From NCBI GenBank assembly GCA_032595685.2, contig CP159373.1, forward strand, positions 2,228,501 to 2,292,500: a stretch of DNA of 64,000 nucleotides. The letters are read 5' to 3'. Below are positions 27,304-36,252 of the stretch, piece by piece. The first letter of the stretch is position 1. Each line of letters opens with the position of its first letter. Source of the DNA: Candidatus Electrothrix aestuarii. GTDB taxonomy: Bacteria; Desulfobacterota; Desulfobulbia; Desulfobulbales; Desulfobulbaceae. The notes below the pieces were generated by a model that worked only from the letters and a program-made list of their open reading frames with translations, did not search any database and was not told the DNA's origin. The translations under genes and the position numbers were made by a program.

Positions 27304-29673
27304 ATGATAAAGCTGATAAAAGAAAATAGTCTGTTTGTATGTATTGTTACATTTTTCTGTGTTTTCATCGCGCTGAAAATGGTTGATGAGTATAGGAATC
27401 TTTCCTTGTTAGAAACGAAAATTTATTATGAAGATTCCAAGGTGCTGAGAAATTTTGTCGAAGCGTATCGTTCTGTCTATCAGCAGGCTTTTGTAGAAAA
27501 CCATATTTCACTGGATGAAGGTAATATGTACCTTCTGCCTGTTATGGCGATTTCGAAAATTTCTGAAGAATTTACCCAGGTTACGGGTGGTCGGGTTACC
27601 GTCAATGCTGTGACGGACAGGCCGAGAAACTTGAACAATAAGGCTGATGATGTTGAGTTAAAAGCCATAGAATTTTTTAGAAAAAATACCAGCGCGCAGG
27701 AATACTTTGAGCCAGTAAGAAAAGGCAAGGACCAGTTCTTTTTTTATGCTTCGCCTTTCTACATAAAAAAAATGTGCCTGCAATGTCATGGCTCCAGAGA
27801 AGAGGTCCTCCCGGATGTTGCGCAGAAGTACTCCACAGCTCTCGATTATAAGGAAGGAGATCTGCGTGGGGTCATCAGTATTAAGATGAAAAAGGCGAAT
27901 ATCAGGAATGAGCTGATTAACCTTTTTTTCGTGAAAACAACGCTTGTTACCTTGGCGGGAAGTCTTCTTTTTCTCACGGTTATTTTCTTTTTGATTCGCA
28001 AACTAAAGCAGCAAGACGCGCAATATACTCAAGAGCTGGAAAAGACGGTTCAGAACCAAACCGGTGAGCTGCAAGAACAGGTCAATCTTCTGCGTGAATA
28101 TTCAAAAGTACTTGATGCCAGCCTGATCGTTTCCAAGGGTGATCTTGAAGGGAATATTACTTATGTTAACGATAAGATGTGTCAAGTCTTCGGCTACGGG
28201 CCAAGCGAGCTCATCGGGCGACCACATTCCTTCTTGCAGCATTCTGATATGGATGATCATGTTTTTCTTGAGTTATGGAAAAGCATACAGGCGAAGAGAA
28301 TTTGGCAGGGACTTCTGAAAAACAGAAAGAAGGATGGAAGCCATTGCTGGGCCCAGACCACTGTTTGTCCGATTTTGGACAACACTGGTGAGATTGTTGA
28401 ATATATAGCGGCTCGGGCAGATGTAACTGAGCTCGTGGAGAACCGGCAGGAGATGCAGGCTCTCTTAACAACGGATAATCTGACCGGGCTCCCCAACAGG
28501 TATCAGATGCTGATAGATCTCAGTCACCAGACTCTGATGACGGTCATCCTTTTTGATATTCATGCCTTTGCAGATATCAACGATTATTTCGGCATAGAAA
28601 CAGGTGACAGAATTCTTGTTGAATTTGTTCGTCGTCTGCAAAGAGAATGCGAAGATAAACCCTGCGAGCTGTATAAGCTTCCTGGGGATCAGACAGCTTT
28701 GCTGGTAACAGAAGAGTGGTCTTTACCTGAGGTTGAAGCAACTGTGGAACAGTTCACAGATTGCATAACGAGAAAACCTTTCTATGTCAATGATAGTGAG
28801 ATCGCAGTGCATGTAACCTGCGGGATTGCCTGGAATGTAGAAAAAAATGGTCTTCTTGAGGCTGATATAGCTTTGAAGCAGGCGAAGAAAAATCGGCAAG
28901 AGTATGTGGTCAATAAGGAGAGCGGCAACTTCATGTTGGAGTTGGAGAAAAATCACTCTATCGCCGTTGATATAAAAAATGCTTTGCGTGAAGGCAGAGT
29001 TGTTACTTTCTTTCAACCTATTATTCGCGCAGCCACTGGCGAAATTGACAAGTATGAGTGCTTGGTACGGATTATTGATGAAGATGGAACTGTTCTGTCT
29101 CCTTACCTCTTTCTTGACGCAGCAAAGAAGGCAAGAATTTATACCAAAATAACAATGGCAGTCATTGATCGTGCCTGCGCCGCTTTTGCTGACTCCACGA
29201 TGGAGTTTTCTGTGAACTTATCTACTCAGGATATTCTTGATTTGGCTGTTGTCAGACACCTCAAGAAGAGATTGGGAAAATCCTCAATAGGTAGCAGGGC
29301 CATCCTTGAAATTGTCGAAACAGAAGGTTTTGAAAATTACGATGAAGTCGCAGAATTCATCAAAGAGATGAAGGAAATGGGCTGTAAGATAGCTATTGAT
29401 GACTTCGGGAGTGGACATTCTAACTATGAGCGCCTCATGAAGCTTCAGGTTGATTATCTGAAGATAGATGGCTCGATTCTCAAGAAATTGACCTCAGACG
29501 AAATTTCACAAACTATTGTCGAAACCATTGTCGCTGTTGCCAAGAAGCTTGGTATCCAAACGGTTGCTGAATTCGTCTATGACAAGGATACGGCAGAGCT
29601 GGCGACCTCATTGGGAGTTGACTTTCTGCAGGGGTATTATTTTTCAGAGCCCCTTAAAGAAGTTAAAAGTTGA
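27304..29673 (+). CDS. Heme-binding sensor with PAS, degenerate GGDEF and EAL domains
   Basis: 789-residue membrane sensor probably hydrolysing cyclic di-GMP. An N-terminal helix and a second helix near residue 220 bracket a periplasmic DUF3365-type domain with one c-type heme motif, CLQCH, at about 158-162. A PAS domain follows at about 265-370. Then comes a GGDEF-like domain whose signature is replaced by LPGDQTALL, so no cyclase activity is expected. The C-terminal EAL domain has ECLVRI in place of EAL but keeps the catalytic set: NLSTQDI, EIVETEGF, DDFGSGHSNY, KIDGSIL, VAEFV and QGYYFSEPL. It likely senses redox or a gas through heme and lowers cyclic di-GMP. Confidence 0.88.
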   Translation: MIKLIKENSLFVCIVTFFCVFIALKMVDEYRNLSLLETKIYYEDSKVLRNFVEAYRSVYQQAFVENHISLDEGNMYLLPVMAISKISEEFTQVTGGRVTVNAVTDRPRNLNNKADDVELKAIEFFRKNTSAQEYFEPVRKGKDQFFFYASPFYIKKMCLQCHGSREEVLPDVAQKYSTALDYKEGDLRGVISIKMKKANIRNELINLFFVKTTLVTLAGSLLFLTVIFFLIRKLKQQDAQYTQELEKTVQNQTGELQEQVNLLREYSKVLDASLIVSKGDLEGNITYVNDKMCQVFGYGPSELIGRPHSFLQHSDMDDHVFLELWKSIQAKRIWQGLLKNRKKDGSHCWAQTTVCPILDNTGEIVEYIAARADVTELVENRQEMQALLTTDNLTGLPNRYQMLIDLSHQTLMTVILFDIHAFADINDYFGIETGDRILVEFVRRLQRECEDKPCELYKLPGDQTALLVTEEWSLPEVEATVEQFTDCITRKPFYVNDSEIAVHVTCGIAWNVEKNGLLEADIALKQAKKNRQEYVVNKESGNFMLELEKNHSIAVDIKNALREGRVVTFFQPIIRAATGEIDKYECLVRIIDEDGTVLSPYLFLDAAKKARIYTKITMAVIDRACAAFADSTMEFSVNLSTQDILDLAVVRHLKKRLGKSSIGSRAILEIVETEGFENYDEVAEFIKEMKEMGCKIAIDDFGSGHSNYERLMKLQVDYLKIDGSILKKLTSDEISQTIVETIVAVAKKLGIQTVAEFVYDKDTAELATSLGVDFLQGYYFSEPLKEVKS

Positions 29674-29745
29674 TTGTTGTATCATCATTCGAATATGTTG
29701 GAGCTGAGATGCTCATCATAATTCCAGAAAAAAACGGTTCCTGTT

Positions 29746-30528
29746 ATGGCGCGTAATAAAACCCTAAGCTTTAGCTTTGCCCTTGTTTTCCTTTTGCTTT
29801 TCTCTGCCCAGTATGCCTTCTCCATTGGAGTTGATCCAAAGAGTAAAAGATCATTGCGGAAAACTCTGAAGAATTATAGCCAATCAAGGTCTAAAACGGG
29901 AGGTTCTGCAAAGGGAAAAAATGGGGCGGGTTCGGGAAACAAACGGTCTTCAGGCGGAAGTTACGGTTCAGGAGCAGCAGGGGCAAGTAGTATCTTATAC
30001 ACTTTGCCTGATGCTAAAGAGCCTCAGAAAGCCATAATGGTTGAGGTAGAAGATGGTGATACCATACGCGTTTTGCTGAATGATTCTCCGTACACTGTGA
30101 GTCTTTATGGGATTGATAGTCCTGAGAGAACGCAAACCTATGGTGTGCAGGCTATGCAAAAAATTACAAGGCTTATGAACAGTAAGAATATTAGCCTTCA
30201 GATTTATGATAAAGATACTGAAAAGAGACGATGTCTTGCGGTTATTTCAGTGGGGCAGAAAAATGTGAATGAGCTTCTGGTAAAAGGCGGTTATGCTTGG
30301 GTGAAGAAAGAGTATTGCTATGAGTCTTTTTGTGCTGATTGGCTCTCTTACCAGCAGAAAGCTATTGAGGGGAAAAAAGGCCTGTGGGGGTACCCAGATC
30401 CTATGGAGCCTTGGGTATGGAGGGCAATGCCCAAGGAGAAGAGACAAGACCTTCAGCAAGGCTATAGTCCTGTTGCCAATGGATTACGGTCCAGATACGG
30501 CAAAGATACAACTGTTATTGGAGAGTAA
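29746..30528 (+). CDS. Exported staphylococcal-nuclease-like protein
   Basis: 260 residues. A signal peptide (SFSFALVFLLLFSAQYAFS) precedes about 70 residues of Ser/Gly/Lys-rich linker and then a SNase domain. Catalytic features are visible: VEDGDTIRVLL, LYGIDSPERTQTYG (Arg/Glu site) and the later KRRCLAVIS strand, followed by VNELLVKGGYAWV and GKKGLWGYPDPMEPWVWR. It is expected to be a calcium-dependent secreted or periplasmic nuclease for DNA/RNA degradation. Two extra cysteines (CYESFC) may form a disulfide. A terminator follows about 90 bases after the stop. Confidence 0.85.
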   Translation: MARNKTLSFSFALVFLLLFSAQYAFSIGVDPKSKRSLRKTLKNYSQSRSKTGGSAKGKNGAGSGNKRSSGGSYGSGAAGASSILYTLPDAKEPQKAIMVEVEDGDTIRVLLNDSPYTVSLYGIDSPERTQTYGVQAMQKITRLMNSKNISLQIYDKDTEKRRCLAVISVGQKNVNELLVKGGYAWVKKEYCYESFCADWLSYQQKAIEGKKGLWGYPDPMEPWVWRAMPKEKRQDLQQGYSPVANGLRSRYGKDTTVIGE

Positions 30529-30615
30529 TTTCCAGAGTAGAGAGGGATAAGAGCCACAGGGATTGCTTTCGAGTCTTGCGGTCCGTTTGCTGTTTTTTAT
30601 CTTGGTTCTTTATGC

Positions 30616-30643
30616 AAGGGGAGCTGATCAAGCTTCCCCTTTT
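30616..30643 (+). terminator. Rho-independent terminator
   Basis: AAGGGG-AGCT pairs with AGCT-T-CCCCTT around GATCA, followed by TTTT. It lies between convergent genes (nuclease and VCBS-like protein) and, because the stem reads nearly the same on both strands, may serve both. Confidence 0.7.
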
Positions 30644-30695
30644 ATGTTTTGTTGTCTCGGGTATCGGTGACGGGATGGATTTGTATTATGGATTT

Positions 30696-32444
30696 TTATG
30701 GCGCGACAGCGTCGTTCCTGCCAAGAATAAAGGTGTGAACCCGTGCGTCTTTCCTGCTCAGGAAGGATACCAGGTTATTGCTATGCTCTTGTTCTAGAAC
30801 GACAAGACGAAATGTTCCGGCTGTACCTTTGGAAATGTGAAAATCAACCGTATAGCCAGAGAATTTCGGGCTCTCCCACATTGTCTTCATTGTACCATCT
30901 GACCAAGTTAGGGCAGTGATTGAGGAACCTTCAAAGGATCTCAGACGTCGAAAAAAAGTAGTGTCGGTCAAGCGGTTTCTCCCAAGAATAATTTCCGGTT
31001 TTCCATCTCCATTCAAGTCCTGCGCAATAAGGCGGGTATGCATATAGAGTGGTTTGGGATTATTTGCCTGATTACGATCACCATCCACTGTGCTTGAAAG
31101 GGTTCCGAGTATTTCCCGGCTCGCCCCAAAGCTCTTTTCGCTTTTCCATAGGGTCCTTCCACTCTTGTCGATGACTGTCAGTTTATTGCCTCGGGTGATC
31201 CCAACAAATTCCAAAGTTCCATCCATATCCAGGTCCACCAGGATAAAGTCGTAAATATTGAATCCCAGCGGGAGGGTAAGGCGCTCTCTCTTCATAAGTG
31301 AGCCGTCCTGCTGTCTTTTCAAACTATAGAAGTTGCTGTTTCCTCCTTCCTGAAAGACATTTTCCTGACCGAGTAAGATTGTCTGCCCTGCCGTACCAAC
31401 CTCTGGGCGGAGGTAATAGGAGGCATTTTGATAAAGAACATGAAAGTTCCTGCCGTCCCATTCTAAAATTTGTGAAGCAGGGGTTTTCCCATTACTGGCG
31501 CCTATATAGATTTCTTGGAGGCCGTTATGGTCAAGGTCTGCAAGGTTTATTGTGTGGAGGCCAAGATGACGGGCAAGAGGCTGCAATGCAATACGTTGAA
31601 AAGAAGCGTTCGGACTTTTATGATAGATAACTACGCTTGCCTTTTCCAGAGAAACAAATTCTTTTGTTCCGTCGTTATTCAGGTCTCCAACAACCATTGC
31701 CAGGACTGTAGATGATGGTAAGGGATCTTGTCGTGAGGATTGGATACCAAACCCGGAGCTTTTGATCTCTGGTTCTGTGTTTTGCGTGATCTCTTGTTTT
31801 ACATTATATTTTTTTTCTTTAAACATACGCTCAGGATGCGCAGTGTAAAATCCTTCAAGACCATCCTTTTTTTCTGCAAGTTCTGTTTTTTTCGGTCGAG
31901 CTATGGAGAATATTTTTTCTGCTATATCCAAAGACAGTTCATCCAGGACAGTTAAGGCGCTCTCTAATTGATTGAATGATTGCGTCAAAGAGATCTGAGT
32001 GCTTGGTCTATGCCCGAAGACCTTAATATTGATTTCATAGCCTTCTGCTTGCTCTTTTAGTGTACCTGCAAGCAGAGAGGTGTTTGGTATCTTTTGCAGG
32101 GCGTTTTGTACAGCAACGTTGTTTTGTTGGTGGAGCAGCTCTGTGAGGTTATCGACCATATCACTATGCTGCACAACCGTATGACCAGTGCTCTTGGTGA
32201 CACGAGTCGCCAGGATATTAGCCAGTCCTGTTTGGAGGTGAGGGTGTGGTTCTTGCGTTTGAATTTCAAAAGGAGGGATGAGGATCTGTTGCTGGGATTG
32301 TTGAGTTGTAACGGGAGTCTCTTCTGCTTTTGCTGTGTTGGGTGCTGGTATAAGGAAACTGGCAGAAAGTAAACAGAAGCAAAGGAAAAAAGATACGGGG
32401 GTACGAAGAGTGATGCCGATGTAACAAGGATTATCTGAGTTCAT
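30696..32444 (-). CDS. Exported VCBS/FG-GAP-like repeat protein
   Basis: 582 residues. A hydrophobic export segment (SFFLCFCLLSASFLIPAPNTAKA) leads into an N-terminal domain (about 45-190) with a FlgO/TolB-N-like pattern, PPFEIQTQEPHPHLQTGLANIL. A beta-propeller follows with repeated calcium-type loops: GDLNNDGTKEFV, ADLDHNGLQEIYIG, VDLDMDGTLEFVG and QDLNGDGKPEIILG. Such propellers bind ligands or partners on the cell exterior. No enzyme motif is seen. Its promoter should lie in the 334-base spacer upstream. Confidence 0.75.
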   Translation of the reverse strand: MNSDNPCYIGITLRTPVSFFLCFCLLSASFLIPAPNTAKAEETPVTTQQSQQQILIPPFEIQTQEPHPHLQTGLANILATRVTKSTGHTVVQHSDMVDNLTELLHQQNNVAVQNALQKIPNTSLLAGTLKEQAEGYEINIKVFGHRPSTQISLTQSFNQLESALTVLDELSLDIAEKIFSIARPKKTELAEKKDGLEGFYTAHPERMFKEKKYNVKQEITQNTEPEIKSSGFGIQSSRQDPLPSSTVLAMVVGDLNNDGTKEFVSLEKASVVIYHKSPNASFQRIALQPLARHLGLHTINLADLDHNGLQEIYIGASNGKTPASQILEWDGRNFHVLYQNASYYLRPEVGTAGQTILLGQENVFQEGGNSNFYSLKRQQDGSLMKRERLTLPLGFNIYDFILVDLDMDGTLEFVGITRGNKLTVIDKSGRTLWKSEKSFGASREILGTLSSTVDGDRNQANNPKPLYMHTRLIAQDLNGDGKPEIILGRNRLTDTTFFRRLRSFEGSSITALTWSDGTMKTMWESPKFSGYTVDFHISKGTAGTFRLVVLEQEHSNNLVSFLSRKDARVHTFILGRNDAVAP

Positions 32445-32778
32445 AGCCTAATAATATTTCGGTATTGAAAGTTGGAGCGGCATGTCAATTTATACTCGCA
32501 GGGAGATAATTATGACTGACGTTGGCTTGTTCAGCAAAGGGTAATCAGAATGTTCTCCGCCGTTATTGTGTTGTTGTTCACAGGGGGGCAGCTTGATATG
32601 CTAACCAAGAGAACCATAAAGATAAAATTTTTTATGATTATAACGCAAGGGATAATTCTTGTCGACAAGTAGGGAGATTCAAGAAGATTCAGTGGTGTTT
32701 TTTATGAGGAGGGAGGAAAGAGGTTCCCCTTGCAACGATTACCCGTTGCAAGGGGATGGGAGGGCAGAAGAGTGTGGG
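32445..32778. other. Spacer between two leftward genes
   Basis: 334 bases with no supported gene. It contains a perfect 12-bp palindrome CTTGTCGACAAG (32658-32669), a possible operator, and a strong hairpin at 32726-32755 listed separately. The promoter of the VCBS-like gene is expected near 32450-32550. Confidence 0.4.
32726..32755 (-). terminator. Perfect 12-bp stem hairpin after the porin-like gene
   Basis: CCCCTTGCAACG and CGTTGCAAGGGG are exact complements around a 6-base loop, 23 bases past the stop at 32779. Only a short U-poor tail follows on the minus strand, so termination may be partial; the stem itself is very stable. Confidence 0.6.
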
Positions 32779-33510
32779 TTAATACGAGAAGCTGATGGAC
32801 ATACCGCCGTAGAAGGCATCTTGACCATTTTCTGCGTCAAAAAGATTCTGCGTATCGTCTCCTCCTGGGCCTTGTTCTCCGTCCGTCAGGAGGGCGCGTG
32901 ACCATTGGAACTCTGGAGTAACCGTCAGAAATCCTTTATATGATACCGGAAGATTCAGTGTCATAGAAACAGCCTTATTTGTGCTGTTCTCTTCATCAAG
33001 GTTATTGGAAAGCAGTACGGCCTTCGACCCGACGCCCACAGCAAAATTATCGCCGACCTGGAATGAGCGTGAAAGATCAACGGTGACGTACCAGGGCCTT
33101 TCCTGCATGCTGTTTAAGGTGTTTTTACTGTAATTATCAAGGCCAAGGAGCACAGAAGATCCGTTGGGTTCTTTTTCACCTGTAGTATAAATATAACCAG
33201 CAGAAAAACCGAGCCGTCCTTCTGATCCTTCATAGGAGAGAGTAATATCCTGACCATCAAACTGTCCTTGGTCAGTAAACAAACCCTTCACCATGTTCTT
33301 TGGTTGTCCTAAGGAGAGACTAACGCCCGGAGAGCTATCATCATTGAGGCCGCCATACATTCCAGCAGCCAGTAAAAGACTGCTCACCGCACTCTCTTCA
33401 TAGGCTCTGCTTATGAAATTCTGCTTGGCATCTTCAGCTTGAACGGATTTATTTCCGACCAATAATGCTGTCAGTGCAACGCACAGATATGGAATTTTTT
33501 TGATGACCAT
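32779..33510 (-). CDS. Small outer-membrane beta-barrel-like protein
   Basis: 243 residues with a signal peptide (PYLCVALTALLVGNKSVQAED). Alternating hydrophobic/polar strands follow, several ending in aromatic residues (GRLGFSAGYIYTTGEK, RPWYVTVDLSRSFQVG, FLTVTPEFQWSRALL). The C-terminus YGGMSISFSY ends in an aromatic residue as outer-membrane barrels do. It probably sits in the outer membrane as a small porin or structural barrel. I do not recognise a specific family. It is transcribed alone and followed by a strong hairpin. Confidence 0.65.
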   Translation of the reverse strand: MVIKKIPYLCVALTALLVGNKSVQAEDAKQNFISRAYEESAVSSLLLAAGMYGGLNDDSSPGVSLSLGQPKNMVKGLFTDQGQFDGQDITLSYEGSEGRLGFSAGYIYTTGEKEPNGSSVLLGLDNYSKNTLNSMQERPWYVTVDLSRSFQVGDNFAVGVGSKAVLLSNNLDEENSTNKAVSMTLNLPVSYKGFLTVTPEFQWSRALLTDGEQGPGGDDTQNLFDAENGQDAFYGGMSISFSY

Positions 33511-33663
33511 TTTTTTTCTCTGGAATGTAGTAGTTATCTTTAATCTTATTTTACTATAGTGCTTGCAAAGAAAAATGGCAATACAAAAAACTGTACAAAG
33601 TGGTACGCGTTTAAAAAAATAAAACTGATTTGCGTGAGTGCCAAGGGAAAAGATTTTTTTGAT

Positions 33664-34149
33664 CTATAGAAGATGCGGAGTAATCAAGGCAAAAAAGGTT
33701 TCTACGTTTGCTCCAGCACTTTCGTAATTCGCGCTGAAAAACCAGCCGATATGAGTGCGGCAGTTCATGCAGAGCGCATACTGCCAGAGATATCCTGAGA
33801 ACCAGCTGAATTCCCCGGTTGGCTTTCCCTTGACAAGGCAACCGAGGGCATCCTGGAAGCAGCGGATCTCAAAGGTAATGCCTGAGGGATTGAAAAAAAC
33901 GTGTTCATGCCGTCCCTGCTTGCTTATTGCCTGATCCTTGGCCGTGAGGGGAGTTAAGCAGGTACGACATCGGATCGGCTCCTCTTTCTTGTTCTGCAAC
34001 CTGCTGGTTGTATCGTCCAGCAGGTTGTTTGCTTCACCAGTATTTGAGCCGAGATCCAGCAGGAATAAATTAGGTTGTGGCAGGGCGGTAATGGTCCACA
34101 ATGGCGGCCACCATATCAGGAATGGTATAATTTTCTGGTTGAATGTCAA
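33664..34149 (-). CDS. Cereblon-type CULT-domain protein
   Basis: 161 residues, with a CULT domain covering about 60-140. The zinc ligands are CRTC (Cys61, Cys64) and CMNC (Cys127, Cys130). Three tryptophans that would form the aromatic cage are Trp116, Trp122 and Trp136. Their spacing (6, then 14, with the second CxxC starting 5 after the middle Trp) is the same as in human cereblon (W380, W386, W400, C391). In the family this pocket binds thalidomide-like imides and cyclic-imide C-termini; bacterial single-domain members have no settled role. The annotated ATG lies inside hemD of the upstream gene (80-base overlap). No in-frame ATG, GTG or TTG start lies closer to the domain, so the true start is uncertain. 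Confidence 0.82.
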   Translation of the reverse strand: MTFNQKIIPFLIWWPPLWTITALPQPNLFLLDLGSNTGEANNLLDDTTSRLQNKKEEPIRCRTCLTPLTAKDQAISKQGRHEHVFFNPSGITFEIRCFQDALGCLVKGKPTGEFSWFSGYLWQYALCMNCRTHIGWFFSANYESAGANVETFFALITPHLL

Positions 34150-35623
34150 CGTTCAGGCCGTTCTTTCGTACAGTCTCTGCGGTGACCGGCCCGATGGCTG
34201 CAATCTTGACGCCCTCCAGGAGCTGATGTAATTCCTGCTTATTTTTCGCGTCGATCATGGTCAAGAAGTTTGTTACGGTAGAAGAACTGGTAAAGGTCAC
34301 CAGTTCGATATTGCCGTCTGCCAGCTCTTCTCGGAGCTCGTCTTTGCGTCCCTGCGGAGGTACGTTGCGATATACCGGGGCCACGGTCACTGTTGCGCCT
34401 GCATCCTGGAGCATCTCCGGCAGTGTTTCCATCGCCTTTTCCGCTCTGGGGAGCAGGACATGCTTTCCTGCTATATCGCCTGCGAGCAGGGATTCCGCCA
34501 AACCTGCGCCTGTGAATTTTTCTGGGATTAAGTCAGCGCGAATGCCGTGCTTGAGCAGCTCATCAGCTGTTGCCCGGCCCACAGCGCCAATGCAGCAGCC
34601 GGATAAAATGCGACTGTCTTTCCCTGTTGCCTCCAATCTCTTGAAGAAATAGGTAATGGCGTTCAGGCTGGTAAAGAGGACCCAATCGTAGCTGCTCATG
34701 TTTTCTACAGCGTGGTCCAGCTGGCTGTAGTCATCTACCGGTTCAATATGAATGGTGGAATATTCCAGGCAATCCGCGCCATTTTCTTCCAGCAGCGAAA
34801 CTAGCTCGCTGGCCTGCTCGCGGGTACGGGTAACAACCATGCGCTTGCCAAACAAGGGCCGGCGTTCAAACCAGTCAACGGTATCGCGCAGATTGACCAC
34901 TTCGCCGACGATAACCAAGGCAGGGGGGGCAATGTTAGCTTCGCGAACCACATCGGTAATTGTTTCCAGAGTGCCAACGACAGAGCGTTGAATCGGGGTT
35001 GAGGCCCAGCGGACCACAGCTACCGGGGTCTTAGGATCACGCCCATGCTCCAGAAGTTTGGAGGTGATAATCGGCAGATTCTTAATGCCCATATAGACGA
35101 CGATGGTGCCAGCACCGGTGGCCAGTTTATCCCAGGCCACGGTGGATTCCCGTTTGCCGGTGGCTTCGTGGCCGGTTACAAAGGCCACAGAAGTGGTGTA
35201 GCCCCGATGGGTGATGGGAATACCTGCGTAGGTGGCCGCAGCGGTTGCAGAGGTAACACCTGGAACCACCTCGAAATCGATCCCAGCTTCGACCAATTCC
35301 TGAATTTCCTCGGCACCACGACCGAAGATAAAGGGATCACCGCCTTTGAGGCGAACGACCCGTTTACCGGAAGCGCCGTATTCCACGAGGAGTTGATTGA
35401 TGCCTTCCTGGGTGTAGGCGTGGAGTCCACCACCTTTTTTACCGACGTAGATCAGTTCGGCAGTATCTGGGACATGCTTAAGGAGTTTTTTGTTCACCAG
35501 ATAGTCGTAGAATACGACTTCTGCCCGCTGGAGGAGATATTTTCCCCGCAGAGTGAGGAGGCCTGGATCACCAGGACCCGCGCCAACGAGGTAGACTTTG
35601 CCTTTTATATTTTTTTCGCTCAT
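34070..35623 (-). CDS. cobA-hemD: Uroporphyrinogen-III C-methyltransferase / uroporphyrinogen-III synthase fusion
   Basis: 517-residue bifunctional tetrapyrrole enzyme. Residues 1-250 are SUMT (CobA): VYLVGAGPGDPGLLTLRG, RLKGGDPFIFGRGAEE, VPGVTSATAAATYAGIPITH. It methylates uroporphyrinogen III to precorrin-2 using SAM. Residues 260-517 are HemD: RMVVTRTREQASELVSLLEE, the middle FTSLNAITYFF and the later LVTFTSSSTVTNFL. HemD cyclises hydroxymethylbilane. The substrate is made by HemC, encoded 1.85 kb upstream on the same strand beyond an inserted ATPase pair. The product feeds siroheme, cobalamin and alternative heme routes usual in sulfate reducers. Confidence 0.95.
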   Translation of the reverse strand: MSEKNIKGKVYLVGAGPGDPGLLTLRGKYLLQRAEVVFYDYLVNKKLLKHVPDTAELIYVGKKGGGLHAYTQEGINQLLVEYGASGKRVVRLKGGDPFIFGRGAEEIQELVEAGIDFEVVPGVTSATAAATYAGIPITHRGYTTSVAFVTGHEATGKRESTVAWDKLATGAGTIVVYMGIKNLPIITSKLLEHGRDPKTPVAVVRWASTPIQRSVVGTLETITDVVREANIAPPALVIVGEVVNLRDTVDWFERRPLFGKRMVVTRTREQASELVSLLEENGADCLEYSTIHIEPVDDYSQLDHAVENMSSYDWVLFTSLNAITYFFKRLEATGKDSRILSGCCIGAVGRATADELLKHGIRADLIPEKFTGAGLAESLLAGDIAGKHVLLPRAEKAMETLPEMLQDAGATVTVAPVYRNVPPQGRKDELREELADGNIELVTFTSSSTVTNFLTMIDAKNKQELHQLLEGVKIAAIGPVTAETVRKNGLNVDIQPENYTIPDMVAAIVDHYRPATT

Positions 35624-35682
35624 GAGTTTGCTTATACGTTTTGTATTGGGCAGCTGATGTGGATTGAATGCGTCAATATGCT

Positions 35683-36252
35683 TCAGCTGGATTGCTTGAT
35701 AATACTATTTTTTTTTATTGCTTGTGTGAGTGCGTTGAAACTACGCGAGCGGTTATTGTCCAGATTCAGATATCTACCAATAGCTCGCGAACCTGAGACT
35801 TTTTGATAGCGCGTGTTGGTTAGTTTTTGTAACTCACGGGATGGATTTGGTAGGTTGTCCGGTTGTCGAAACTTCTTTTTATCCTGGTTCTTGGCAAGTC
35901 CGGTTATTCCAAGCCCTTTTTCCACAGAGTGTAGGTCTCCAAGATAAAAACTCTCCAATTCATGGCATGCTATCCGGACAATTGCATCGGGTCGTCCGAC
36001 CTTAATGCATTTATTTAATAGATTTTCTTTTATTTTCCGACAATCTCCTGCGTCTTGATCTCGCAAAATTATGAACCAAGAATCAGGTTGTTTCCATAGT
36101 TGCAATTTGCGGGAGATCTGTTTCTCCAGATCCTGTTTTCCCTCAAAGACGACGAAGCGTGGAACGATATGTTCCGGTAAAATTTTAGGCAGGATGCCGT
36201 GCAGCATCTCTTTTGCCGACGGCTCTTCCAGAAAAAAAACTAGAGTAGTCAT
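35683..36252 (-). CDS. DUF4276-family TOPRIM-like protein
   Basis: 189 residues. The start MTTLVFFLEEPSAKEML supplies an N-terminal acidic residue, and WFIILRDQDAGDC carries a DxD pair, as in the TOPRIM-like fold assigned to DUF4276. A conserved CHELESFYLGD segment follows. It overlaps the AAA ATPase gene by four bases (ATGA). This layout resembles an OLD/GajA nuclease split into two polypeptides, with the ATPase in one and the metal-dependent nuclease-like TOPRIM in the other. An anti-phage role is inferred from known ATPase/TOPRIM systems, not shown here. Confidence 0.75.
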   Translation of the reverse strand: MTTLVFFLEEPSAKEMLHGILPKILPEHIVPRFVVFEGKQDLEKQISRKLQLWKQPDSWFIILRDQDAGDCRKIKENLLNKCIKVGRPDAIVRIACHELESFYLGDLHSVEKGLGITGLAKNQDKKKFRQPDNLPNPSRELQKLTNTRYQKVSGSRAIGRYLNLDNNRSRSFNALTQAIKKNSIIKQSS

